DNA from: Chrysomallon squamiferum
Taxonomy: Eukaryota; Mollusca; Gastropoda; Neomphalida; Peltospiridae
Direction: 5' to 3'
Length of the DNA: 27,500 nt
Assembly (NCBI GenBank): GCA_012295275.1
Contig: CM022678.1
Coordinates: 1,984,186-2,011,685 of the forward strand
In this document: one piece after another, positions 12,021-21,779 of the stretch
How the letters are laid out: each line of letters opens with the position of its first letter
Numbering within the stretch: the first letter of the stretch is position 1
Program-made: the position numbers and the translations under genes
Notes under the pieces: model-generated
Told to the model about the DNA's origin: nothing
What the model saw: the letters and a program-made list of their open reading frames with translations, nothing else
The model's database searches: none

Positions 12021-12330
12021 CTCTTTGCATCGTCATCTTTCATTTCACCTCAAAATACACGGAATCTTATGAAGCAGAAGCTGACTACTGGTGGTTGCCA
12101 TAACAACAAAATCCTCTTTGCGACGTGTGTTGTTACGCAGGAACGATTAAGTCCCCGGAAAGCTACTTTTCTTTTAGATCTGCTTTCCTAATTGGCCGAT
12201 TGTTTAAGCTGCCGCTTTGCCATTGAACACCACTAATCCCTGTAATCCTTGAGCGTTATCGCCGCTGTTTTGCTCTGTACCGTTATAAACAAGGTGCGTT
12301 ATAATTTGTAGTGGATTTTTTGTTTTTTTA
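12021..12330. promoter_or_regulatory. Repeat-free candidate regulatory island
   Basis: Unique sequence holding an RFX X-box-like GTTGCCATAACAAC at 12094-12107 (one mismatch to GTTGCCATAGCAAC), a Sox-like CATTGAA near 12221, and two direct K50-homeodomain words TAATCC at 12234-12239 and 12243-12248. No open frame of note. It resembles a conserved non-coding element, but conservation cannot be tested here. Confidence 0.3.
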
Positions 12331-12359
12331 ATATTAACCGTAGGAAACACGACTCTGAA

Positions 12360-12442
12360 TATGTGTGTGTGTGTGAGTGCGTGTATGTGTGCGTTCGTGT
12401 GTGCGTGAGAGAAAGTGTTTATGAGTGTGCGTGAAACAGAGG

Positions 12443-12485
<43 letters not shown>

Positions 12486-12500
12486 TGTGTGTGTGTATTT
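12360..12500. repeat. (TG)n array
   Basis: Imperfect TG repeats from 12362, with a purer run at about 12444-12498. Confidence 0.93.
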
Positions 12501-12860
12501 ATATCTATATATTTTTGTGTGTCTGTGTCAGTGTTTGTTTAGGAATAAATATTTTGTTTACTTATGTACGTCTTATTAGACTCTGGAACAGAAGGACAAA
12601 GTTCAATTATGACCTCACAAACCCCTCAGATATGTATGTATGTTTGTATGTGTATTTGTGTGTGTGTATATGTATGTATGTATGTACGCATGTATAAATA
12701 TGTACGAATGTATATATGAATGAATGTTTATGTGTATATGTATTTGTATCTGTGTAAGTATGTTTGTATAAGAAAAAATCAAAAGAATAAGAAAAAAAAG
12801 AAAAAAAATAATAATAATAATAAAAATAATAACAACAAAATAAATAAATATTCAATCAAT
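12500..12860. repeat. TG/ATGT repeats and A-rich sequence
   Basis: ATGT-type repeats at 12630-12760 followed by AAAAG and (AAT)n sequence to about 12845. No gene. Confidence 0.8.
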
Positions 12861-13250
12861 ATGTAACGATCACGTGACTACGAAATGTCAACGTCACCCA
12901 CGTGTCGGTGACTGGAGGACAAGGCGACCTAGACTTTCGCCGGCCTCAAAACTTTTCTTTGATTTATTTCAAAGTGAAACCCGCCACAGACCTTTCGGTA
13001 GCAGACGATCGATTCCAGTTACACGGCAGACGTCCGTATCAAGCAGACGTCAACACTCGAACGTTCGGTTCCGTTGCTAACTGAAAGTATTAACTGAAAC
13101 GAAATATTCGATCTGTTTGATAAAAGGAAAGAAAAGAAAGGCGTTCTCGAATCTTAGCTTCGTGTAATAGCGGGTATATCTTGATAACGGTTTAAGCCGA
13201 GTAGTTTTGTCTTCTCAAGGTCGCCCGTTTCATAATATCGTGCTGATTCA
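12860..13250. other. GC-richer unique island, no supported gene
   Basis: About 390 bp of unique, relatively CpG-rich sequence with E-boxes (CACGTG at 12871 and 12899). Two overlapping short plus-strand frames (12874-13080 and 12902-13084) are open for about 60 codons, but neither shows recognisable domains. A non-coding element or a decayed exon or repeat is equally possible. Confidence 0.4.
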
Positions 13251-13430
13251 TTGCACCAGCAGCAACAACAACAATAGCAACACCAACAGCAACAACAGCA
13301 GCAACAGTACACAATAGTAATAATGATTTGTATTTGCAGTTATATGTGTACGTACGGCTTCGCTTTGTAATGTAATGTAATGTAATGGAATGTAATGTAA
13401 TGTAATGTAATGTAATGTTAATGGAAATGT
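13251..13430. repeat. CAA/CAG repeat and TGTAA pentanucleotide repeat
   Basis: Imperfect (CAR)n at about 13256-13310 and (TGTAA)n at about 13367-13420 with one TGGAA variant. Confidence 0.9.
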
Positions 13431-13539
13431 GAATTTAAACGACACGTACATACATAAAGACAAGCAGACGCATAGACAAGTGTTCACATTCACATTAGTC
13501 TCATAGTCGATTGGAAAATTCAGTTTATCTTAATCTCTC

Positions 13540-13869
13540 TCACTGTCTGTCTGTCTGTCTACCTCCATCACCTCTATCTGTCTGTCTGTCTGTCTGTCTA
13601 TCTACCTTTCTATCTATCTATCTATCTATCTGTCTGTCTGTCTGTCTGTATATCTGTCTATCTGTTTGTCTGTCTATCTATCTTTCTATCTATCTATCTG
13701 TCTATCTGTCTGTATATCTGTCTATCTCTCTCTATATCTATCTATCTGTCTGTATGTCTGTATATCTATCTATCTGTCTGTATGTCTGTCTATCTATATA
13801 TCTGTCTATCTGTCTATCTGTCTGTCTATCTATCTATATATCTTTCTATCTATCTATCTGTCTATCTTG

Positions 13870-13905
<36 letters not shown>

Positions 13906-14002
13906 ATATCTGTATATGTATCTATCTATATATCTATCTGTCTGTCTTTCTGTCTATCTATCTATCTATCTTTCTGTCTGTCTATCTATCTATCTATCTG
14001 TA

Positions 14003-14035
<33 letters not shown>

Positions 14036-14080
14036 TTCTGTCTGTCTGTCTGTCTATCTATCCGTCCGTCCATCTGACTG
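13540..14080. repeat. (TCTG/TCTA)n tetranucleotide array, about 540 bp
   Basis: A compound array of TCTG and TCTA units in alternating blocks, with TATA, TTTC and TTGC variants. Because the unit length is four, all three plus-strand frames encode a Leu-Ser-Ile/Val-Cys-Tyr repeating peptide with no stop. This explains the three overlapping long frames here and argues against a gene. Confidence 0.96.
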
Positions 14081-14640
14081 ACTGTGTGTCTCCATACATA
14101 CAGACCTGTATACAACAAACAGACACACAGTCGCATGCGCCATCTGTTACTCAGGTCATCTTTTTTTTCCTTTTCCGATCCACAAATAAATTACCAGATA
14201 AAAGTACAAAACAAAATCTCGTAAGTCCCAGTTATAACCGCACATTGACAAACCGATAAGGAACAATAAATCGGGAATAAAAAATAAAAAATAACAAAAT
14301 AATTATTCGGTAGCGTTTCCGTGTCCTGAGATCGATATCGGAAGCTCTTGCGACTCGTAAGGACAAATCGAACATGTCGCGGAGAAATCCGATCGCCGAC
14401 GAATCGATACGGAAAAAAAATAATTTTCCGTTTCCTTCCGTTACAGCTTGAATTACGTCGGCTGTAACCGAACTTCCTTATTACTACCTTGGCAACGGTT
14501 GTCAGGCGTCGTTAGCAACGCGATTACATCGAGGTTTCGCGGAACTAATAAAATAATATGTAATAAAGAACGAGAGTACTTTTAAGTGTATTTCGCGTGT
14601 TTATGTACTCCACGTTCTAATTAAATGACCCAACAGCAAA
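14081..14640. other. Unique interval with X-box-like and NRF1-like sites
   Basis: About 560 bp that is mostly free of microsatellites. TCGCATGCGCC near 14131 approximates an NRF1 site. Two X-box-like words, ACTACCTTGGCAAC at 14483-14496 and GTCGTTAGCAAC at 14508-14519, lie within 40 bp. CpG is fairly frequent in 14310-14530. No credible coding frame. Confidence 0.35.
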
Positions 14641-14935
14641 ATATTGTTTTACTACTTTTATTACTACATCTACGACGACTATTACTACTACCACTACTGC
14701 TGCTACTACTATAACTCTACTAGTATTAATACTACTACAACTCTACTTCTATTACTATTGCTGCTGTTACTACTACCAGTAGTCCTATTACTACTACTAA
14801 TAGTAATAGTACAATCATTTATTATTTTGTTGTTACAACAGCAACAACTACTACTACTATTGCTATCATTATAATGGCTGTTCTTTTCGTTGTCGTTGTT
14901 TCTGTTATTATTAATCTTACATATTCTTCTATGTC
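14641..14935. repeat. Degenerate (TAC)n/(TTA)n trinucleotide region
   Basis: About 290 bp of TAC, TTA, TGC and CAA triplets in loose register; it reads as poly-Leu/Tyr/Thr in one frame. Confidence 0.85.
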
Positions 14936-15038
14936 ATTTCTTTTTTATTTATGAAATTAGTTGATATCAACGAAGTGACGTCATAGTATAGAAGCGCCAA
15001 AATTATGTAATATCGGAGCTTTATTTGTTTTTGTGATC

Positions 15039-15106
15039 ATTTTTCAGTACCATCATCATCATCATTACCTTCGCCATTCATCATCTTTCTTCAACATTAT
15101 AATACT

Positions 15107-15165
<59 letters not shown>

Positions 15166-15170
15166 TTGTT
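15039..15170. repeat. (ATC)n and pure (TTTA)n arrays
   Basis: A short (ATC)n at about 15049-15065 and a pure (TTTA)n from about 15107 to 15168. A perfect TGACGTCA CRE palindrome lies a little upstream at about 14978. Confidence 0.95.
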
Positions 15171-15420
15171 TTCTTACAGAGGAAAAAGAAAAGGTCTACA
15201 CCGTCCTTACACGTCCAGGAACTGGACACGTGTTCCGGTCACTAACACGTAATGATGACCTCATCGGTCGGTCACCCGAGGCTAATCTTGCCTGGATTAA
15301 CCGATAATTTCCGGCCGGTCTCTCTCGGGTCACTAATCAACGAGCTGACGTAATCATGTCGTTGTATCTCGGGCCATCATACATTTACACGAGTCAGGGA
15401 AATGACTTGTTTCCTATTTG
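15171..15420. promoter_or_regulatory. Repeat-free island with four TAATC/GATTA words
   Basis: About 250 bp of unique sequence. TAATC at 15283-15287 faces GGATTA at 15294-15299, and TAATC occurs again at 15334-15338 and 15351-15355. It also carries TGACCTCA near 15256 (nuclear-receptor-like), GTCAC words and several CpGs. No coding frame. It is the clearest enhancer-like island in the window by reading, but function is inference. Confidence 0.33.
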
Positions 15421-15421
15421 T

Positions 15422-15426
<5 letters not shown>

Positions 15427-15489
<63 letters not shown>
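15427..15489. repeat. (TA)n array
   Basis: About 60 bp of TA with one internal GTA interruption; likely to be self-complementary and prone to cruciform formation. Confidence 0.95.
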
Positions 15490-15491
<2 letters not shown>

Positions 15492-15514
15492 TCATATGCA
15501 GATATTCGAGACAT

Positions 15515-15526
15515 TGCGCATGCGCA
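15515..15526. promoter_or_regulatory. Perfect NRF1-type palindrome TGCGCATGCGCA
   Basis: The 12-mer matches the NRF1 consensus YGCGCAYGCGCR at every position and is CpG-containing in AT-rich DNA just after a (TA)n array. No adjacent gene start is visible, so promoter function is uncertain. Confidence 0.35.
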
Positions 15527-15599
15527 TACACACATATAGAAAATGAACTTTATATTACGAAGTAAAACTGAAACCAGTACTAACCAGCTGTTAAGCTGT

Positions 15600-16046
15600 T
15601 AAAAAGATATTTTTTTATACACGTTTATTTATTTATTTATTTTATTTTATTTATTTACTTTTAAATTTTTGTGTGTGTGTGTGTGTGATACAAAGATATA
15701 TATATTTATATGTAAAATACCGGTTACATTTTTAACTGGTTACTGGTTACTGTTTTAACATAAAAATTTTATTTACGAACGATCTGATTCAGCGAAGATA
15801 AATTTTGTGTCTGTTTTCTTTTCTCCAGTAGTCCTACACAACACACAGACTGAACGAAATCTTTTATTTATCAGGTTTCCGCCCTCAACAGCGAATAGTT
15901 CTTGTCGACTCACGAATATTGATTTCATTGTCACCTGTAAAAAAATAAAATAAAATAAAAAAAAAAAAAAAATAAAATATAAAAAATAAATAAATAAATA
16001 AAAATTACACATCAAAGAAAAAGAGTCTTTATATACAATTTTAAAT

Positions 16047-16079
<33 letters not shown>

Positions 16080-16265
16080 GAAAACTGTTTTTAAAAATGG
16101 GGTTTAGATCTATACCAGCGATTAAACACTAAAAAAGTAACGGTGAATAATACTCACGTGCGTATATATATATATATATATTTATTTTTGGCCAGTGTCC
16201 AATAATATTTTAGTTTATTTAGTCATTATATCTTGCTAGTATTTGGAGTATTTGGAGTAACTATC
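15600..16265. other. AT-rich DNA with homopolymers; no gene
   Basis: TTTA repeats near 15627-15660, (TG)n at 15671-15687, an A-rich run at 15940-16005, a T28-class tract at about 16049-16075, and (TA)n at 16164-16182. The remainder is unique. Confidence 0.6.
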
Positions 16266-16289
16266 TATCTATCTACACCTATACGCAAG

Positions 16290-16345
16290 CACGCGCACAC
16301 ACACACACACACACACATCATACACACACACACACCCTCACGCAT
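16290..16345. repeat. (AC)n repeats
   Basis: Two short AC runs at about 16295-16318 and 16322-16336. Confidence 0.9.
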
Positions 16346-16455
16346 ACACAATATTCATAGATATTGTATGGGTATTTTTAAAGGTTTATCAGATAGACAT
16401 ATTTTTTTTACATATATTTTTACAGATTCTTATACATTTACTTTATACACGTAAT

Positions 16456-16640
16456 TTACAGGTATTTCATGCAGGTATTTTTGCAGGTATATCATATACA
16501 TATATTTCATACAGGTTTTTTTACAGGTATATCATACACATATATTTCATACAGGCATTTTTACAGATCTTTGACATACATATATTTTATAGAGGTGTTT
16601 TTACAGGTGTTTGTGATAAAGGTGTGTCATACACAGGTGT
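16456..16640. repeat. 40-bp minisatellite
   Basis: A unit beginning TTRCAGGTAT recurs with exact 40-bp spacing at 16481, 16521, 16561 and 16601, with a partial earlier copy at about 16456. Later copies are more diverged (ACAGATCT, then ACAGGTGT). An open frame of about 60 codons runs through it with HIFHTGF/YTYISYR-like repeats, but 40 is not a multiple of three, so the peptide is a by-product. Confidence 0.9.
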
Positions 16641-16790
16641 ATTATTCAGGTACGTGACAAGTGTGGACAGATTTCGTGGAACGCGAAGGTAAAACTGAAC
16701 AGTCAGGCGTTTTGCCAAATGACTCAACCAGAACGGACACTGGTCTGTGGCAATTAGATTTGTACCCTTACGTCCAACTCAGATGTTCGT

Positions 16791-16794
<4 letters not shown>

Positions 16795-16829
<35 letters not shown>

Positions 16830-17050
16830 CGTTTATAGTTAATTAAATATTAATAAGAACACTAGAACAACAACAACAACAATACAATTAATGTGTGTAT
16901 GTGGTGTATGTGTGTGTGTGTGCATTGTTATTGTTGTGGATAATAAATTTAAATTAATAGTAGTAGTGTGTGTGTAATGTGTGGTTAATTAAATAATAAT
17001 AGTAAACACTAGAACAATTATAATAATACAATAATAATAATAATAATAAT
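16795..17050. repeat. (TG)n, (CAA)n and (AAT)n runs
   Basis: (GT)n at about 16793-16827, (AAC)n at 16866-16881, TG-rich text to 16980 and (AAT)n at 17024-17050. Two similar segments (AATTAAAT.AATAATA..AACACTAGAACAA) at about 16840 and 16985 suggest a diverged duplication of about 145 bp. Confidence 0.8.
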
Positions 17051-17089
17051 TTCCACGTTACGCACTAATTCGTTTTAATTACACACATC

Positions 17090-17240
17090 TAAATTAACGT
17101 TTCCCGTGACCTTGCGTCAGGCCAGCAGACCGATCACGTGATTAGGTCACGAGACCCGGTTTCCGATACGATCAGGTCAGAAAACCCGCTCTCTTTCCCT
17201 GACGTCACGTGATATCTAATTAGTTACTGTACGAAGCAGC
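17090..17240. promoter_or_regulatory. Unique island with TGACGTCACGTGA composite
   Basis: Contains TCACGTGA-type E-boxes near 17134 and 17205. The overlapping CRE/E-box composite TGACGTCACGTGA lies at about 17200-17212, next to GGTCACGAGACCC and GGTCAGAAAACCC words. It is CpG-rich compared with its flanks. No coding frame. Confidence 0.3.
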
Positions 17241-17269
17241 CGACATTAGTGATGCAGCTGATGTCTGCG

Positions 17270-17510
17270 TGACACTGCTGTTGCTGTTGACGTCTTATTG
17301 TTGTCGGTTGTTTGTTGTTCATTATTTATTGTCCTTCTTTTTTTTTCCCCTCTTTGTTTTTTTTCGACTTTTTTTTTTTTTTTTTTTTTTTGTCTTCTTT
17401 ATTGCCTATTGTTATTGCAGTTGTTGTTGTTGCTTCTGTTATAACGATTATTGCTGTGATTGTTGTTATTGACACTGTCATTGTCGTTGTGTTTGTCATT
17501 ATATACAGAA
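17270..17510. repeat. T-rich and TTG/ATT triplet region
   Basis: TTG triplets, T-tracts at about 17337-17391 and imperfect TTG/ATT/GTT triplets to 17490. Confidence 0.8.
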
Positions 17511-18060
17511 CAATAGACAAATACATGGCTGGTTGACATGTTTGTATGCGCATATATACATGAATATGGATGGATGTATGTACGTATGTATGTATGTACG
17601 TGAAACTGTATGTATGTATATAGGTAACCTACTAATTACAAAACAAATCAGGATGTATTAAGAATGTATTAAAATATTTTTGTACATTTCAAAGATGATT
17701 GTTTATTTCTGTCACATTTGTTTGTTGCTGTCAGTTTTACCGTGAGAGGTTCACCTAAATAGAATTCAGAAACATCAAAACTGATTGACTTAATTATTAT
17801 TATCTTCTTTTTTTTCTCTTCTTTTTTTTTTTATTATTATTATTATTTTTTTTGCGCATTAACATTACCTCCCGTCACAGAAATCACAAGAGGACAATTA
17901 ATGAAGGTAATTTAACGAGCCGGTTTATGTTTCAAATTGTATACGCACGTTAATTATGCATGGTTGCGTTCAGAGTTGTTTCAAAGGGAGGTGAATCATG
18001 CGTGGTCATTTATGCGTGAATGGAGTCCAGGGGACTAAATTAAGGTGGGGTCTAAACTGA
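17511..18060. other. ATGT repeats then a unique, possibly conserved island
   Basis: ATGTATG-type repeats at about 17540-17625, T-rich sequence at 17795-17855, then a repeat-free block at 17860-18060. That block has POU/homeodomain-like ATTAATTATGCATG near 17949, repeated ATGCGTG words near 17998 and 18013, and TTTCAAA words. No gene is seen. Confidence 0.4.
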
Positions 18061-18480
18061 TAAATAATATTTTGGAAAAGGATTGTGAGGCATGCAAAGA
18101 AAAAAAAAATTGTAAATAATTAACTAAAATTAATAAATAAATTCATTCAAAATACTGAAATAAAAAATAAATGATAATAATAATATTAATTAATAGGTAT
18201 ACCTACACAAACCGAGATACGATCAGAAAAAAAAAAAGAAAAAAGAAAGAATAAACGAAACAAACAAACAAACAAACAAACAAACAAACAATAGCAACTG
18301 AAACATGCGTTTATAACACAACACACCCACACAAACGTTTACAAACACTGACACGTGACACAAACACACAAAATACTTAGACACGCAGATACGCACTCAT
18401 TCACACACAAACGCACACAAACACATCTACCCAGTAATTACGGTACACTAGAAACATTTCTTTAGCTAACAGTAAACTGA
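18061..18480. repeat. A-rich sequence, (AAAC)n and imperfect ACAC repeats
   Basis: AAT/AAAT-rich DNA, (AAAC)n at about 18257-18290 and irregular ACAC/ACAA text to 18425. Confidence 0.8.
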
Positions 18481-18523
18481 GGGAACGACACAAAACGATC
18501 TCTGACAGCCTATCTTTGACTTG

Positions 18524-18537
18524 ACGGTAGATGGCGC
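18524..18537 (+). promoter_or_regulatory. CTCF-core-like site
   Basis: ACGGTAGATGGCG followed by C matches 11 of 13 positions of the animal CTCF core CCASYAGRKGGCR and contains the strongly conserved AGRKGGCR half intact. It lies in unique sequence. Confidence 0.28.
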
Positions 18538-18693
18538 TGTCTCCAGATACGTATCTGACAGGTGGGCGGAGGTCTTTGGGTGGGACGAGTGGAGCAGATC
18601 AGTTTAAGATTACAGTTTAAAAAAAAATTAGTTTTAAAAATTAGTTTTAATTTTCTGAGATGTCCTGTCAAACATCTGATTAATTATTCAACG

Positions 18694-18720
18694 ATTTTTT
18701 TTTTTTTTTTTTTTTTTTGC
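18694..18720. repeat. T-tract and G-runs
   Basis: About 25 T followed by GGGGGGGG at about 18726 and G-rich text to 18797, including a second G7 run. Confidence 0.85.
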
Positions 18721-18819
18721 TCGAGATGGGGGGGGGATCAGGTTTCAGTTTCGTATTGATTTTTTGTTTTGTTTTTGTGGGTAGGGTTTGGGGGGGTTTT
18801 GTTGTCTGTTTCTATGTAT

Positions 18820-19061
18820 TTGTTTACTTGTTTGTTTGCTTGTTTGCTTGTTTTTATTTATTTATTATATTACATTACATTATATTATATTATATATATA
18901 TTATATACTTAGTAGGAATAGTAGTAGTTCTAGTAAAAAAATGTTAGTAGTAGCAGTAGACAGTAGTAGTAGTAACGGTGGTAATAATAGTAGTAATAGT
19001 ACTAGTTATAGTAGAAGTAGAGGCGGTAGTAGCTTTAGTAATGATAGTGGTGATAGCTAGT

Positions 19062-19137
<76 letters not shown>

Positions 19138-19140
19138 AGG
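18820..19140. repeat. TTTG, TA and (TAG)n trinucleotide arrays
   Basis: (TTTG/CTTG)n near 18820-18852, ATTAC/TTATA repeats to 18905, loose TAG/TAA triplets at 18905-19055 and a pure (GTA)n at about 19061-19137. The triplet array codes for Val or Ser runs depending on frame. Confidence 0.93.
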
Positions 19141-19189
19141 CAGTTGTATTAGCATCAGTTTTAGCATTATTATTATTTAAGGTTATTCT

Positions 19190-19330
19190 TTTATATATAT
19201 ATATACATAAATGTGTATGTGTATGTTTTTGTGTGTATGTGAGTATGTTGTGTGTGTATGTGAGTATGTTGTGTACGTATGTGTGTATGTGAGTATGTGA
19301 GTATGTTGTGTGTGTATGTGTGTATGTCTG
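19190..19330. repeat. (TA)n and GTGTATGTGAGTATGTT repeats
   Basis: After a short (TA)n, a TG-rich unit of about 17-24 bp (GTGTATGTGAGTATGTTGT) recurs several times to about 19325. Confidence 0.88.
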
Positions 19331-19705
19331 CTCGCTCTATGTGAACATTCAGTTATCTGTGTATTAAACAAACACTTATTTTTATATCGTCTTGTACATC
19401 CGTCTGTTCGTCTTTCAACCTCGTCTACTTTATGAATCAACGTGGTCAGCAACAAAACACAGTACACGACAGCTACCACTGTTCAGATGAGAGGATTAGC
19501 GAGGAAAAACAGACAACCAGGAACGTGATGATCTGTCTGAAACTAAACATTTTACTTTACTTTGTCAAAGACTGGATTAAACGTGATACGTTATAAGTAG
19601 ATTTAAACACTAATTTTTTTTAAAAAAAAATTTTTTAAGCTGCACGTGAGTGTTAATTTCAGTACAGGCTGAGGATTCCTTATCCCAGATTCCGAAATAC
19701 GAAAG
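19331..19705. other. Unique DNA; no gene seen
   Basis: Mostly single-copy-looking sequence, with a T8-A9-T6 self-complementary run at about 19614-19636. Confidence 0.5.
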
Positions 19706-19708
19706 ATT

Positions 19709-19804
19709 TTATTATTATTATTATTATTATCATTATTATTGTTGTTGTTGTTGTTGCTGTAAATCTCTATTACCGTTCCAAAGGAATATTATTTTAAAAG
19801 TTAT

Positions 19805-19854
<50 letters not shown>

Positions 19855-19892
19855 CAACAACAACAACAACAACAACAAAAACAACAACAACA
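19709..19892. repeat. (ATT)n-(GTT)n and (AAT)n-(AAC)n pair
   Basis: (ATT)n then (GTT)n at about 19709-19757 and (AAT)n then (AAC)n at about 19807-19892 flank a 50-bp spacer. The two halves are largely complementary in composition, so a hairpin is possible, although the block order is not a perfect mirror. Confidence 0.92.
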
Positions 19893-20074
19893 AGGTAATA
19901 ATGTTACAATGACAATGTTTATGACGATGATGGTGATGATGACGATGACGATGAAGTTGAGGACAAGAATAGACTGTAAAAAAGAGGAAAAGGAAAAGAA
20001 CAAATTAATTTCACAGAAGATTTAACATAAAGAAAAAGAAAACGGGAAAAAATAAAAAAGCCCTAATACAGTCT

Positions 20075-20150
20075 ATGCACGACTCAAACGGTAAAGCGCT
20101 CTCGACTTTTCACATTTAATCTCGTTGTCTTTCGGGTTTTCAGCACTTGA
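20075..20150 (+). mobile_element. Possible decayed tRNA-derived SINE head
   Basis: GACTCAAACGGTAAAGCGCTCTCGACTT at 20081-20108 resembles the D-arm and anticodon-stem region of tRNA-derived SINEs (a GGCTCAAACGGTAGAGCGC-like A-box region). A degraded B-box-like CGGGTTTTCAGC follows about 55 bp downstream at 20133. No 3' tail or target duplication could be assigned. Confidence 0.33.
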
Positions 20151-20204
20151 CAACGGGATTAACCGACATTACCCGAGTTTACCCGAGGACACCAGAATAC
20201 ATTC

Positions 20205-20300
20205 ATACACAGATACATACATGCATACATACATTCATACATACATACATACATACATACATACATGCATACACTTATACATTCATATTATTATTATTAG
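20205..20300. repeat. (CATA)n and (ATT)n repeats
   Basis: (ACAT)n at about 20212-20270 with ATGC variants, then ATT/TAG triplets. Confidence 0.92.
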
Positions 20301-20385
20301 TAGTAAGTAGTAGCTGTTGGTGTCGCTGTTGTGATGACGGTGCTTGTAGAAGTGGTAGTGGTAACAGACAGACAGCAATGACAAA

Positions 20386-20837
<452 letters not shown>

Positions 20838-21170
20838 CAGCATTCTGTGAACGACTTAACGGGATTATCTAAGTGTTTGTGTCAACACACTTATATCAGA
20901 TATTTCCGTATATGTGTACCTGAATGTCAAACAGGTGCGATGACCCAGTCACGTGACTGTCCTACATTAAACAGAACAGGATTATACCAGGATTTTATAT
21001 AGTCGTGGCAACGTACGTTATGATCACACATCGATCATTATAAAATATTTTATTACTTTTTTTTATTTCTGTCTCTCACTCTGTCCATATCTCTTTTTTT
21101 CTGTCTGTCTGTCTATGTGTATGTTTTTTTTTTTTTTTTTTTTTTTTCATATCGGTCATCCTTACTCTTA
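20838..21170. other. Unique DNA with a T-tract; no gene
   Basis: Single-copy-looking sequence, then pyrimidine-rich text at 21055-21110 and a T-tract at about 21125-21147. Confidence 0.5.
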
Positions 21171-21199
21171 CATCAAGCGAGTCGAAGTTAGTTTAAAAT

Positions 21200-21560
21200 T
21201 ATTGTCGGGTCGCAAAGTCTTTCATTTCGGCGCCAAAAACCTCTCACCTCCCGCAGAGTGACGTCCCCTTTATCACCGCCAGGTGGCGTTCGATATCAGT
21301 GTCTCTGTCCACTCTCTTTGAATCGACGAGTTAGTCAATGAGAAAGTGAATAAAACACTTTCAGGACCCGACAGATTATTTTGGGAGAAAGGGGCAGTCG
21401 CATTGAACTAAATACAGCGTTTATTGTTTCCTGTGAATTTCGTTTTAAAAGCTTGCTTGTTTGCAGAACGGATTTGATTTGACCCCCCGCTGTTGTTACA
21501 ACCCCGCCTGACATGCGCCGTACAATGGCAGACGTTTAACCAAACCACTTCTTCGCATTA
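21200..21560. promoter_or_regulatory. Promoter- or insulator-like unique island
   Basis: A GC-richer, repeat-free block. It contains an E2F-like TTTCGGCGCCAAAAA at about 21224-21238, TGACGTCCCC near 21259, a CTCF-core-like CCGCCAGGTGGCG at 21276-21288 (12 of 13 to CCASYAGRKGGCR), and ACAATGGC near 21521 (YY1-like). No long open frame adjoins it, so a promoter call is tentative. Confidence 0.33.
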
Positions 21561-21743
21561 ACAGACATCGACTTCTTTTGAAAACGTATGAACTGGAGTT
21601 TGGTTGAGTGTACATAATAAAACGCGGTATATTTGTTGACAAAATAAAAGAAAACAAATGAGAAGTTGGTTTGCTTTTGGTAGTTAGAACCTGATTATTT
21701 ATGTAAACGTCTTCTAAAAAAAAAATACGTTAACCAAAACTGG

Positions 21744-21779
<36 letters not shown>

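Noticed and set aside
12874-13084. Short plus-strand frames of 60-68 codons in a unique island
   Set aside because: No homology recognised, two frames open equally, no splice or start context; left as unassigned sequence.
13511-14259. Three overlapping plus-strand frames of 99-197 codons (SVCLSIYLS)
   Set aside because: A four-base repeat unit yields the same stop-free peptide in every frame; no unique sequence supports a gene.
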